Assembly: GCF_008087345.1 (NCBI RefSeq)
Contig: NZ_VHIB01000015.1
Location: forward strand, 1-64,000
Reading direction: 5' to 3'
Source: Nocardioides caldifontis
GTDB taxonomy: Bacteria; Actinomycetota; Actinomycetes; Propionibacteriales; Nocardioidaceae
Length of the DNA stretch: 64,000 nucleotides
The notes beneath the pieces were generated by a model that was not told the origin of the DNA, searched no databases, and saw only the letters and a list, made by a program, of their open reading frames with translations. A program made the position numbers and the translations under genes. This document shows positions 50,462 to 59,598 of this stretch, one piece after another; the stretch's first letter is position 1; each line of letters begins with the position of its first letter.

Positions 50462-51298
50462 TCAGCACTTCGAGGCCTGCGTGTAGGACTGCTCCATCGG
50501 CGGGGCCGCGATCGACTTCGCATTGGGCCGCTTCAGGTTGTAGAAGCGGATCCAGTCCATCTGCATCCAGGTCTCGTCCATGTGCTTCCCGGCCTGGGCC
50601 TGGAGCCGGAACCGCGGCCGGTAGTAGTAGCCGAGGTTCAGGGCTTCCTTGCGCCGCTCAGTGGCCACCGGCACCTTGTCGACGAACCAGGTGACGTGGT
50701 CCCGGGCGATCTCGACCGCGAAGGTGTGGAACTCCTCCGTGGTGCCCTGCGGGTCGCGCTGGAAGTTGAACTGCTGGCCGCCGGCGTCACGGCGGACCGA
50801 GCCGCGGACGACCTGGTCCACACGCGGGGTGTACGACGCGATGGTCAGGTTTCGCCGGCCGCACCGGTAGTCACCGGAGGGGATCAGCTCGAAGAACGCC
50901 TTGTGCATCGCGTAGCGGGTGCGCGGGCTGGGGTCCTTGACCCGGACGCGCGCCTCCCAGCGACCGTAGCGGCGCTTGATGTCGGTCGGCATCGTCCAGA
51001 GGGTGTCGGTGCCCGGGCCGGCCTTGAGGGTCAGCATCCCGACCTGCGAGCCGACCTGGCTCGGGGAGCTGCTCTTCCAGCGGGGGTGGAGGCGGTCGGG
51101 GATGAACTCGTCCTCCCACTTCGAGAGCCCCCAGCGGAAGATCTTCGCCGCGTTGGTGGGCTTGCCCTCGAGGACCATGCGGTACTCCGCGTCGACGGGA
51201 GCGTCCGCGTTGGTCGTGGTCGTGGTCGTGAACAGGGGGGCCGCGATCGCGGTGGAGGCCAGGAAGGCGAACCCGATTCGGTTTCCGAGACGTCGCAT
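50462..51298 (-). CDS. Secreted GH16-like concanavalin-fold protein lacking the catalytic acids
   Basis: A 278-residue protein with a signal peptide (MRRLGNRIGFAFLASTAIAA). The mature part resembles family 16 glycoside hydrolases: RRYGRWEARVRVKD, EFHTFAVEIARDHVTWFVD and MQMDWIRFYN. The catalytic EXDXXE strand is absent; the equivalent place reads RCGRRNLTIASYTPRV. It may be a binding protein or have a different active site. ATG 51298 gives the signal; frames further upstream do not. It is monocistronic. Confidence 0.8.
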   Translation of the reverse strand: MRRLGNRIGFAFLASTAIAAPLFTTTTTTNADAPVDAEYRMVLEGKPTNAAKIFRWGLSKWEDEFIPDRLHPRWKSSSPSQVGSQVGMLTLKAGPGTDTLWTMPTDIKRRYGRWEARVRVKDPSPRTRYAMHKAFFELIPSGDYRCGRRNLTIASYTPRVDQVVRGSVRRDAGGQQFNFQRDPQGTTEEFHTFAVEIARDHVTWFVDKVPVATERRKEALNLGYYYRPRFRLQAQAGKHMDETWMQMDWIRFYNLKRPNAKSIAAPPMEQSYTQASKC

Positions 51299-51542
51299 GT
51301 GTCTAGGAAAGCGAAGGTTCGGGACCTTCGGGCCACTTTCTCGGGAAATGGTCCCGACTGGACTAAACCAGCGGCTCTCGGTCATGTGGGTCGAACGTCG
51401 CGATTCTTCCATGCCTCAGGTCTCGGCGCCGCAGAACTCAGGTACCACCCCCCGTCGGGTGGCCGTCGTCACAGCCAGGCTCAGCCGCGAGCCTGAGGGT
51501 GCGGACCTGTCCCCGGTCCGCGGAGCGGAGGGAGGGGAGAGC

Positions 51543-51971
51543 ATGGACAGGACGGAGCCCGTGCGTACGGTCGTGGTGGTCGAGGACGACCCCGACCTGC
51601 AGCTGCTGACCACGCTGATGCTGACCCGGGCCGGCTACGCCGTCCGGTCGTACGGCGACGCGCGCGAGGCGCTCCCGGCCTGCACCGCCACCCCGCCCGA
51701 CGTCGTGGTCCTCGACTGGATGCTGCCGGGGATGAGCGGCATCGAGGCGCTCGCGGCGCTCCGCGCCCACCCCGCCACCGCCGACGTCCCGGTCGTGATG
51801 GCCACCGCCCTCGGGCTCGGCGAGAACGTCGAGCAGGCCGTGCGCGGCGGTGCCCAGGGTTACCTGGTCAAGCCCTTCGCCCAGGCCGAGCTGGTCCGCA
51901 CCCTCGACGAGGTCCTCGCCGACCACGCCCGGCAGCGCCGGCAGCTCCGGGTGCCCGCCGAGGTCGCCTGA
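51543..51971 (+). CDS. Single-domain response regulator (CheY-like)
   Basis: A 142-residue receiver: VVVEDDPDLQLL, phospho-Asp58 in VVLDWMLPGMSG, MATALG and YLVKPFAQAE. There is no output domain and no kinase next to it, so it acts by phosphotransfer or protein contacts. ATG 51543 has GGAGGGGAG upstream. Confidence 0.9.
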   Translation: MDRTEPVRTVVVVEDDPDLQLLTTLMLTRAGYAVRSYGDAREALPACTATPPDVVVLDWMLPGMSGIEALAALRAHPATADVPVVMATALGLGENVEQAVRGGAQGYLVKPFAQAELVRTLDEVLADHARQRRQLRVPAEVA

Positions 51972-51983
51972 CCCGCTCCGGCG

Positions 51984-51999
51984 TGGAGCGATCGCTCCA
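51984..51999. promoter_or_regulatory. 16-bp perfect dyad near the LAL regulator
   Basis: TGGAGCGATCGCTCCA (7-bp arms, 2-bp centre). A half-site TTGGAGCATCG follows at about 52016. It lies 111 bp upstream of the YdhR-like gene, whose neighbour is the LuxR/LAL regulator. Confidence 0.5.
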
Positions 52000-52109
52000 T
52001 GCCGCCCGCCCTCGGTTTGGAGCATCGTGCCGATGAGCGGCAGGTACCCGCGCTCTTAGCGTCGTCGACGACCGCAGTCGACATCGACGACACGACAAGG
52101 AGAGCTGCG

Positions 52110-52466
52110 ATGCACCTCAGGATCGTCACCTTCCGGACCGACCTTCCCGCCCCCGCCTACGAGGAGCACGCGATGCAGGTCGCGCCGCTGTTCCGCGAGT
52201 GGCCGGGGCTCGACGCCAAGCTCTGGCTCGCCGACGCCGGCCGGGGCCGCTTCGGCGGGGTCTACCTCTTCGGCTCCCGGGCCGACGCGGACGCGAGCCG
52301 CGAGACCGCGCTGTTCCGCGAGATGGCCTCGAACCCGCACCTCGCGGAGCTCGAGATCAGCGAGTACGACGTGCTCGCCGGCCCCACCGCGGTGACCGCC
52401 CCGCACGCCTCGCCGGCGAGACCCGGTGGGCCGCACCCGCTGGCCCGCATCGCCGGGGTCACCTGA
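52110..52466 (+). CDS. YdhR-like monooxygenase-fold protein
   Basis: A 118-residue protein with the ferredoxin-like fold of YdhR/ABM proteins (MHLRIVTFRTDLPAPAYEEH, GGVYLFGSRADADASRETA). It may oxidise small aromatics; substrate not known. ATG 52110 follows AAGGAGAG. It converges with the LAL regulator gene, overlapping 8 bp. Confidence 0.78.
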   Translation: MHLRIVTFRTDLPAPAYEEHAMQVAPLFREWPGLDAKLWLADAGRGRFGGVYLFGSRADADASRETALFREMASNPHLAELEISEYDVLAGPTAVTAPHASPARPGGPHPLARIAGVT

Positions 52467-54383
52467 CGAGGCCGGCCGCCACCGCCGCCCGCGCCGCCGC
52501 GGTCCGGTTCCGCACCCCGAGCTTCTGGAAGATGTTGCTCACGTGCCGGTTCGCGGTCCGCTCGCTGATGAAGAGGGCGTCCGCGAGCTCGCGGTTGGTG
52601 CGCCCCTCGGCGAGCTGGAGGAGCACCTCGAGCTCCCGGGGGCTCAGCCGGGCCACGGGCCCGGGCGGCGGTGCGGGCGGGGCGTCCCGCGCTGCGGCCG
52701 GTCCGGCTCCCCGTGGGCGGCCCGCACCGGACTCCGCCAGCACGTGCCGGGCGAGCCACCCCTCCACCCCGCCCGAGCCGAACTCGAGGACCGCCAACGT
52801 GGAGCTCCGCCCGCCGAGCCGGACGGGGCCGACGGGCTCGAACCCCATCGTGCGCAGGGCGTCGGCCTGCTCGTCCCAGGTGCCGACGTCGGTGAGCACC
52901 CGGCCGAGCTCGTGGCGGTGCTCGAAGTAGTGCCGCTTCAGCTCCACGACCATCGTCGCGAGCTCGACGCCCGGCTGCTCGCCGCGCTCCCGGCCCAGCG
53001 CGGTGCGGAACAGCAGCGTGCGCGTCCCCGCCGCCGGCGGCCGCCGACGCGCGTACGCGTGGCACGCGACCACGACCGGGTCGCCCGAGGCCAGCTCGGA
53101 GGGCACCTCGTCGAGCATCGCCGTGATGCTCAGCGCGCGCACCTGCGCCGACTCGCCGCGTGCGACGGCGAAGGCCCACGGCGCTGCCGCCCACCACTGC
53201 TCGACGACCCGCCGGGCGGCCGGGCCCTGGTGCTCGGCGACGATCCCGAGCAGCTCGTCGGAGTCGGCCGGGGTCGCCCGTTCGACGGGGTGCTGCACGC
53301 CGGCGGCCGGCTCGTAGGCGTGGCGGATGACGGGGTTCTGCACGAGGTGCAGCAGGTCGGCCGTCGTACCCCAGTCGAGCGGGCCGGGCTCCTGCACCAG
53401 CCGCCGGGCCACCCGCCCACGCGTCGCCCGCACGGCGCGCGGGTCGCGCAGCTCCACGGCGTCGGCGACGACCGCGCGGGCGACCGGCTCGAGCACGAGC
53501 CCGCCCGGGACCCGCCGGGTGAACGGCAGCCCCTGGAGCAGCTGCCAGGCGCCCTCGGCGTCGAGCGCCGGGTCGTCCTCGACGACGGCGGCGAGCGCCG
53601 GGAGGGTGAGCCGCCGCAGCACCGACGCCCGCTCGACGAGGACCGTTCGACCGGCGCGAGGTCGTCGAGGAGCACGGAGTAGAGCTCCTCCACGACGTCC
53701 GGCGCGCCCTGACCGTCCACGGAGATCCCGGGGTGCCGCCGCTCGGCCGCCGCGGCGAGCTCCAACGCCAGCGGGTGGCCTCCGGCGAAGGCGGCGATCC
53801 GGCGGGCGGCCCCGGGGTCGACGCCGCGGCGGCGCAGCAGCTCCTGCGCCTCCTCGTCCGCGAGAGGTCCCACCGGGAGCTCGGCGAGCAACGGGCGCCA
53901 CCCTGGCGCCGAGCGCCACGCGACGTTGGGTCCCTGACGGGTCACCAGCACCAGGGTCACGCCGTCCGGGAGCGCCAGGGCGAGCTCGTTGCGGAGCCAG
54001 CCGTCGAGGAGGTGGAGCCGCTCGAAGCCGTCGACGACGAGCGCGGTCGCGCCGTGGGCGAGCAGGGCCGCGCCGGCCTCGTCGGCGTTCCCGAGCGTCG
54101 TGTCGGCGCCCAGGGCGGCACCGAGGGCGGTGAGGAAGCCGCTCGCCGTCGGTGCCACGTCACGGCCGGGCAGCACCACCGCGCGGCGGCCGGGCTCGTC
54201 GAGCACCGCCGACACCAGCGCGCTCTTGCCGATGCCGCCGGCGCCGTGCACGAAGACGGCGACGACCTCGGGGTCGTCGAGGAGGGCAGCCAGCCGGCGG
54301 CGCTCCGCCTCCCGGCCGACCAGCGCCGTCGCCGCCGCCCGGGCGAGCCGGTCGGCCACCCTCGGGGCAGGGGCCGGTGCCAC
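52459..54383 (-). pseudogene. LuxR/LAL (MalT-like) ATP-binding regulator with a one-base frameshift
   Basis: The first frame starts at 54383 (MAPAPAPRVADRLARA), shows Walker A FVHGAGGIGKSAL near 46 and LVVDGFERLH, and runs to LLDDLAPVER near 53650. The protein then continues in another frame as TVLVERASVLRRLTLPAL to the C-terminal LuxR HTH (LSPRELEVLLQLAEGRTNREL, SERTANRHVSNIFQKLG) and the stop at 52459. One added base near 53645-53655 would restore a protein of about 641 residues. It may be a real mutation or a sequencing error. Confidence 0.82.
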
Positions 54384-54431
54384 GGACCGATGCTAGTGAC
54401 TGCCGGCCGTCGCTGGTCCGGACCAGCGGGC

Positions 54432-56921
54432 TCAGCGCCGGTTGCTGCGGCTGCGGTCGGCCTCGCCCGAACGCTGGGCCGGCACCCGCAGCGACGTGGC
54501 GCCGTGGGAGACGAACCAGTCGAGGAGGAGCCGGTCCTCGTCGGGCTCGGTGGCGTACCACAGCCCGCGGCGGTGGCCGGCGTCCTTCACCGCCTCGGCC
54601 AGGACGGTCGGGGAGAGGGCGCGCAGGTCGTCGGTGGAGCGCACCCCGCACTCCCACAGGGCGTCGAAGACCTCGTAGCGGTGGGCCACCAGGTGCTCCG
54701 GGACGTCGGCGGCCAGCGCCGCGGCCTCGCCCAGCTGCCGCACCGTCGAGGGCAGCACCCGAAGGTGGTCGGCGAGCGCGGCTGCGGTGGCCGGGTCCTC
54801 GGTGGCCTCCCACAGCGCGGACGGGGTGTCGAGACCGAGCCGGAGCAGCTCCTCGGCGTGGCGGGAGAACGGCGCGAGCTCGACCATCTCGCTCCGCGGG
54901 GCGGCGGGGTGGCGCTTGCGGAACCGGCCGGAGGCGGCCAGCGGCCCCAGGACGGGGTCCCGGGTGATCCGCTCGCGACCGCCGGGGCGCTGCACCTCGT
55001 CGGCGAGCAGCTCCAGGGCCCTGGTGACCAGCCGCCGGTCGCTGCCGGGTCGGGCGAGCTCGACGAGCCGGCACGCCTCGACGAACCGGGCGTCCGGGTC
55101 CCGGTCGACCCCGGCGTGCCAGCGGCGGGCCAGCTCGAGGACCCGCTGCTGCAGCCGGTCGAGGCCTAGGTGGTCGGGGAACACGTCGAGGTCCAGCAAG
55201 GGTTGGGCGCTCGGCGCGGTCCGTGCGGCCGCGCCGAAGGCGGCCAGGGTCAGGACCGCGGCCACGGGACGGAGCCGCGCGGCGAAGCCGTGGTCGAGGT
55301 CGCGCTCGTTGAGGGCCCGGACCAGCTCGACGGCGAGCCGCTGGGCGACCTCTCGTTCACCTCCAGGCGCGGGAGCGGTCCGGGCGTCGCCCTCGGAGGC
55401 CGCGCCCCGGGCCCGCTTCGCGGGCGGGTGGAGGAGCACCTGCCGGTCGAGCTCCACGGCGGTCGCGGTGAGCAGCAACCGGGCCCGCAGCGGCTCCAGG
55501 CTCCGGCCCCCGCGGCCCAGCGCCCGGGCGCGCTCGCCCAGCCAGTGCACGTAGCCCTCGAGCCGGCGGAGGTCGGTGGTGTGCCGGTCGCGCTCGTGGC
55601 GGAGCGCCACCTGGGCGAGCAGGTTCCCGGGGTCGCGATCGACGGCGGCGCCGAGCAGCGACCGCCGCGCCGCGGGGTCGTCGAGGTCGGCGGCGGCGAC
55701 GGTCCAGCCGAGGCTCAGCCAGTCGGTGACGGGTGCGACCGGCTCGAACCCGGAGGAGTAGCCGCGCGAGACGACGTGGAGCACGAAGGCCGCGGCCAGG
55801 GTGCGCGCGTCGAGCGTGGGGCCGGTGGGGCCGAGCGGCGCGGGGGAGACCACGGTCGCGCCCACGGCCCGGCCGTGGCGGGTGACCACCACGCGGAGCC
55901 CGTCGCCCTCCTCGGGGTCGTGGGCGTGCACGGTGACCTGCCACGGGGTGAGCCCGAGCAGGGTGCGCAGGGAGGCCAGCCAACGGGGGCGTGCCGTGCC
56001 GACGGTGATGCCGGCGGCGGCGAGCGCCCGCACGTCGGTGCCACCCGGGAGCTCGGTCCCGCGCGGCGGTTCGGCGCCCAGCTCGCGCAGCGCGGCGACG
56101 ACGGCGGCGGCAGCGGCCTCGTCGGGCACCCCGTCCGCCCGGCTCGCCTCGACCGCGAGCCGGAGCCGCGTGGCCGCGAGCAGTGCGACGCACCCGGCGG
56201 TCAGCAGGAACACGGAGCCGGTCACGACCAGCCCGGTCGTCGAGGCGGTCGCCAGCCAGAGCGGTGAGGCGACGGAGGTCGCGAGGCCGACCGCGGCCAG
56301 GCTTCCCGCAGCGACCCGCGCCGCACGCGAGGTGCGCGGGACCGGGGCCGGCCAGAGCAGCACCAGGAGCCGGGCGAGGAGGAGCAGCACCGCCGCGATC
56401 GCCAGCCCCGAGAGCAGCAGCCGGCCGAGCGGCTCGAGCGTGTCGTCGCGGAACTCCGCCCAACCGCTCTCCTCACGCCCCGCGTCGTCCAGCGGGGTGT
56501 CGTCGTCGAGGTGGCGGGCGGCCCGCTCGAGCAGCGCCTGGGCTTCCTCGGTGTCCGCGTCCGCGGCGAGCGCGGCCTCGGCGTTGCGCCGGACGAACTC
56601 CCAGTCCGCGAGGTGCTCGTCGGCCTCCAGCGAGGCCCGGGCCAGCGCGTTGGACGCGATGCGCATCGCCAGCCCGGCGTCGGCGCCCTCGTCGTAGCAG
56701 AGCTGCGGCTGGCCTGTGGCCCTCCGAGCGGCGACGACGAGGTCGAGCGCGCGTTGCGGTCGGTCGTCGAGGAGCTGGGTGCGCGCCGCCTCGCACAACG
56801 CGTCGGTCGGTGTCGTCGACGCCGCGACCGGAGAGCTCCCGGCGAGCGCGAGCACGCCGACGGTAGCCAGTGCCGCGCCCCCGCGCAGCACGGACGGCAC
56901 AGCAGATGACGCTGATGACAT
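54432..56921 (-). CDS. Large membrane-anchored protein of unknown family
   Basis: An 829-residue protein. Signal-like N terminus (VLRGGAALATVGVLALAGSS), a helical TPR-like region (about 30-135), membrane helices near 140-165 and 175-225, then a long soluble part. The C terminus is helical with HRYEVFDALWECGVRSTDDL, recalling a helix-hairpin-helix-like unit, and a basic end. I do not recognise a family. Monocistronic; ATG 56921. It could be an envelope scaffold (guess). Confidence 0.78.
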   Translation of the reverse strand: MSSASSAVPSVLRGGAALATVGVLALAGSSPVAASTTPTDALCEAARTQLLDDRPQRALDLVVAARRATGQPQLCYDEGADAGLAMRIASNALARASLEADEHLADWEFVRRNAEAALAADADTEEAQALLERAARHLDDDTPLDDAGREESGWAEFRDDTLEPLGRLLLSGLAIAAVLLLLARLLVLLWPAPVPRTSRAARVAAGSLAAVGLATSVASPLWLATASTTGLVVTGSVFLLTAGCVALLAATRLRLAVEASRADGVPDEAAAAAVVAALRELGAEPPRGTELPGGTDVRALAAAGITVGTARPRWLASLRTLLGLTPWQVTVHAHDPEEGDGLRVVVTRHGRAVGATVVSPAPLGPTGPTLDARTLAAAFVLHVVSRGYSSGFEPVAPVTDWLSLGWTVAAADLDDPAARRSLLGAAVDRDPGNLLAQVALRHERDRHTTDLRRLEGYVHWLGERARALGRGGRSLEPLRARLLLTATAVELDRQVLLHPPAKRARGAASEGDARTAPAPGGEREVAQRLAVELVRALNERDLDHGFAARLRPVAAVLTLAAFGAAARTAPSAQPLLDLDVFPDHLGLDRLQQRVLELARRWHAGVDRDPDARFVEACRLVELARPGSDRRLVTRALELLADEVQRPGGRERITRDPVLGPLAASGRFRKRHPAAPRSEMVELAPFSRHAEELLRLGLDTPSALWEATEDPATAAALADHLRVLPSTVRQLGEAAALAADVPEHLVAHRYEVFDALWECGVRSTDDLRALSPTVLAEAVKDAGHRRGLWYATEPDEDRLLLDWFVSHGATSLRVPAQRSGEADRSRSNRR

Positions 56922-57083
56922 GACCCCGCACCCCTCGCGTGCCGCCCCGCCCCACCCCCACGATGGGAGCCGGCACGCTCCGTGGCGCATTCTCCACGGG
57001 ACCGTTCCGGTCCGGCAAGTCCGGGTACGAGGGGTGGACACTGATCTGCACCGATCTGGTGCGGACGAGCGCAGGGGGGGTCG

Positions 57084-57620
57084 ATGGTGCGGTTGGTGCT
57101 CGTCGCCGATACCCACGTGCCCAAACGGGCACGCGACCTGCCGGACGAGCTGTGGGCTGCCGTCGAACAGGCCGACGTCGTCCTCCATGCCGGCGACTGG
57201 GTCGAACCCGCGCTGCTCGACGAGCTCGAGCGCCGCTCGCGCCGGCTCGTCGCCGTCCACGGCAACAACGACGGGGCCGAGCTGCGGCGCCGGCTGCCGC
57301 TGGTGGCCCGGGCCGAGCTCGGCGGGGTGCGGTTCGCGGTGGTCCACGAGACCGGGGACGCCAAGGGCCGGGAGCGCCGCTGCGAGGAGGAGTACGACGA
57401 CGTCGACGTGCTCGTCTTCGGGCACAGCCACATCCCGTGGGACACCACGACCCCGCGCGGGCTGCGGCTGCTGAACCCCGGGTCGCCGACGGACCGGAGA
57501 CGCCAGCCGCACTGCACCTACATGACGGCCACCGCCGCGGACGGTCGGCTGTCCGACGTACGGTTGCACCGGCTGCCGCCGCGGACCGCCGCGCCGCGCC
57601 GATCTCGTCCTCTCGGGTGA
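57084..57620 (+). CDS. YfcE/MJ0936-type metallophosphoesterase
   Basis: A 178-residue phosphodiesterase-type protein: LVADTHVPK, VLHAGDWVEP, VHGNNDGAE, VVHETGD and FGHSHIPWD carry all metal ligands. It is cytoplasmic, acting on small phosphodiesters or nucleotides (family knowledge). The stop lies inside an operator-like dyad that precedes the kinase gene. Confidence 0.9.
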   Translation: MVRLVLVADTHVPKRARDLPDELWAAVEQADVVLHAGDWVEPALLDELERRSRRLVAVHGNNDGAELRRRLPLVARAELGGVRFAVVHETGDAKGRERRCEEEYDDVDVLVFGHSHIPWDTTTPRGLRLLNPGSPTDRRRQPHCTYMTATAADGRLSDVRLHRLPPRTAAPRRSRPLG

Positions 57621-57624
57621 GGCG
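57607..57624. promoter_or_regulatory. Degenerate copy of the module C dyad
   Basis: GTCCTCTC-GG-GTGAGGCG matches the perfect dyad at 59494-59511 at 13 of 16 arm positions with the same spacing. It is 30 bp upstream of the kinase start and covers the stop of the phosphoesterase gene, a position for autoregulation. Confidence 0.5.
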
Positions 57625-57654
57625 GCCGCCGAGCCGGCTTGCGACGATGCAGCC

Positions 57655-58815
57655 GTGAGGACGACTGCGCCGCCGGGCACCCCCGAGGGGCGGCTGCTCG
57701 ACGCCGCCGTGGCGCTCGTGGTCCTCGCCCTCTGCTGCCAGCCGCTGGTGCTGGAGGGGGACGCGCCGTGGTGGGGGTACGCCCTCGTGGCCGCGCAGAG
57801 CGTGCTGCTGCTCGGCCGGCGGGAGCTCCCGGTCGTCGCCAACCTGCTGGTCGCGGCACCCTCCGCGGCGTACGGCCTGACCGACCTGCCCGACCCCGCG
57901 GTCCCGTTCGGCGCGCTCGTCGCGGTCTACAGCACGGCCGCCTGGGCGGGGCGAAGGGCGGTGCACGTGACCGCCGTGCTGGTCGTCCTGGTGCTCACCG
58001 TGGTGCTCTTCGTCGACCGCGGCAACGACGTCGGCGACGACGTGCTGGTCCTCTACCTGACGTTCGCGACCGCCTGGCTCCTCGGCTACAGCGCTCGCAC
58101 CCGGCGTGAGCGGATCGCCGAGTCCGAGGAGCGGGCCCGCGAGCTGGAGCGCACCCTGGAGGCCGAGTCGCGGCGGCAGGCGCTCGAGGAGCGGCAGCGG
58201 ATCGCGCGCGAGATGCACGACGTGCTGACCCACTCGGTGAGCATGATCGCGGTGCAGGCCGAGGCCGGCCCGCTGGTCGCGCGGAAGGACCCGGAGGCGG
58301 CCGCGGCGATGTTCGAGACCATCAGCGGCAGCGCCCGGCAGACGATGACCGAGCTCCGCGGGCTGCTCGGGGTGCTGCGCGGCGACGACGGCGAGCCGGC
58401 CGCGCGGCTGGCCCCGCAGCCGACGCTCGAGCAGGTGCCGGCCCTCGTCGAGGAGGTACGCGCGGCCGGGCTCCCGGTCTCTCTGCAGGTCGAGGGCGAT
58501 CTCGCCGGCGCGGCGCCCTCGACGGGGGTGGCGGCGTACCGCATCGTGCAGGAGGCGCTGACCAACGCGCTGCGCCACGGGGACGGCTCCGGTGCGTCGG
58601 TGGCTCTCCGGCTCGACGGCGACGGGCTGGAGGTCGAGCTGGAGGTCGAGGTGGTGAGCGCCGGAGCGCCGCGGCCTGGGAGCGTGGAGGGACGAGGGGT
58701 GACGGGGATGCGCGAGCGGGCGGCCGCGGTCGGCGGCACGCTCGAGGCCGGGCCCGCGCCCCCGGGCTGGGCGGTCCGCGCCCGGCTGCCGCACGGCCGG
58801 CAGGAGCACCGGTGA
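57655..58815 (+). CDS. Membrane histidine kinase, HisKA_3 type (module C)
   Basis: A 386-residue kinase with four to five N-terminal helices (LLDAAVALVVLALCC, YALVAAQSVLLLG, VTAVLVVLVLTVVLFVD), a coiled linker, phospho-His188 in RIAREMHDVLTHSVSM and an ATPase domain with EALTNALRHG and GVTGMRERAAAVGG. Start is GTG 57655 and the stop overlaps the regulator start (GTGA). It is the first gene of the kinase-regulator pair followed by the MMPL exporter. Confidence 0.93.
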   Translation: MRTTAPPGTPEGRLLDAAVALVVLALCCQPLVLEGDAPWWGYALVAAQSVLLLGRRELPVVANLLVAAPSAAYGLTDLPDPAVPFGALVAVYSTAAWAGRRAVHVTAVLVVLVLTVVLFVDRGNDVGDDVLVLYLTFATAWLLGYSARTRRERIAESEERARELERTLEAESRRQALEERQRIAREMHDVLTHSVSMIAVQAEAGPLVARKDPEAAAAMFETISGSARQTMTELRGLLGVLRGDDGEPAARLAPQPTLEQVPALVEEVRAAGLPVSLQVEGDLAGAAPSTGVAAYRIVQEALTNALRHGDGSGASVALRLDGDGLEVELEVEVVSAGAPRPGSVEGRGVTGMRERAAAVGGTLEAGPAPPGWAVRARLPHGRQEHR

Positions 58816-59477
58816 CCCGGGTGCTGCTGGTCGACGACCAGGCGTTGGTACGCGCGGGGTTCCGGCTGATCCTCGAGGCGCAGGACGACCTCGAGGTGGT
58901 CGCGGAGGCGGCCGACGGGGCGCAGGCCCTGGCCCTGGCCGAGGAGCACGGTCCCGACGTCGTGCTGATGGACATCCGGATGCCGGTGCTCGACGGGATC
59001 GAGGCGACCCGGCGGCTCGTCGCGTCGCAGCCGGGGAGCCGGGTGCTGGTGCTGACGACGTTCGACCTCGACGAGTACGTCTACGACGCCCTGCTCGCCG
59101 GTGCCAGCGGGTTCCTCCTCAAGGACGTGAGCCGCGACGAGCTGGTCAGCGCGGTGCGGGTGGTCGCCGCGGGCGAGGCGCTCCTCGCGCCGACGGTGAC
59201 CCGGCGGCTGCTGGCCGACTTCGTGCGGAGCCGGCCACCCGCCGCGCCGACGCCCTCCCCCGGCGTGGCCGGGCTGACCGCGCGCGAGCAGGAGACGCTC
59301 GAGCTGCTGGCGCGCGGGATGTCGAACGCAGAGATCGCCGCCCGCTTCGTGGTCAGCGAGAACACGGTGAAGACCCACGTCGGCAACGTGCTGATGAAGC
59401 TCGGGCTGCGCGACCGCGTCCACGCGGTCGTCTACGCCTACGAGCACGGGCTGGTCCGCCCCGGCACCTCCTCCTGA
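58812..59477 (+). CDS. NarL/LuxR-family response regulator (module C)
   Basis: A 221-residue regulator with LLVDDQALVRAGF, phospho-Asp54 in VLMDIRMPVLDG, FLLKD and the LuxR HTH LTAREQETLELLARGMSNAEIA with SENTVKTHVGNVLMKLGL. It starts with GTG at the kinase stop. It closely resembles the module A regulator and presumably binds the GTCCTCAC-CC-GTGAGGAC dyad just downstream to control the MMPL exporter. Confidence 0.95.
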   Translation: MTRVLLVDDQALVRAGFRLILEAQDDLEVVAEAADGAQALALAEEHGPDVVLMDIRMPVLDGIEATRRLVASQPGSRVLVLTTFDLDEYVYDALLAGASGFLLKDVSRDELVSAVRVVAAGEALLAPTVTRRLLADFVRSRPPAAPTPSPGVAGLTAREQETLELLARGMSNAEIAARFVVSENTVKTHVGNVLMKLGLRDRVHAVVYAYEHGLVRPGTSS

Positions 59478-59493
59478 GGGGCGAGCGCTCGGC

Positions 59494-59511
59494 GTCCTCA
59501 CCCGTGAGGAC
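59494..59511. promoter_or_regulatory. 18-bp perfect dyad (module C operator candidate)
   Basis: GTCCTCACCCGTGAGGAC has 8-bp arms and a 2-bp centre. It lies between the regulator stop and the MMPL start, centred about 71 bp before the predicted transcription start. Confidence 0.75.
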
Positions 59512-59561
59512 GAGGCCGGAGACCGTCACCGCGGGGGAGTCGCCGGGGTGCGCCGCGCACC

Positions 59562-59567
59562 TAGCGT
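59562..59567 (+). promoter_or_regulatory. Probable -10 of the module C MMPL gene
   Basis: TAGCGT in CCTAGCGTCGG, 31 bp before ATG 59599, the same context as before the ABC exporter operon. Confidence 0.5.
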
Positions 59568-59598
59568 CGGGCCGTCCGTCCGATCCAAGGAGCCCGCC

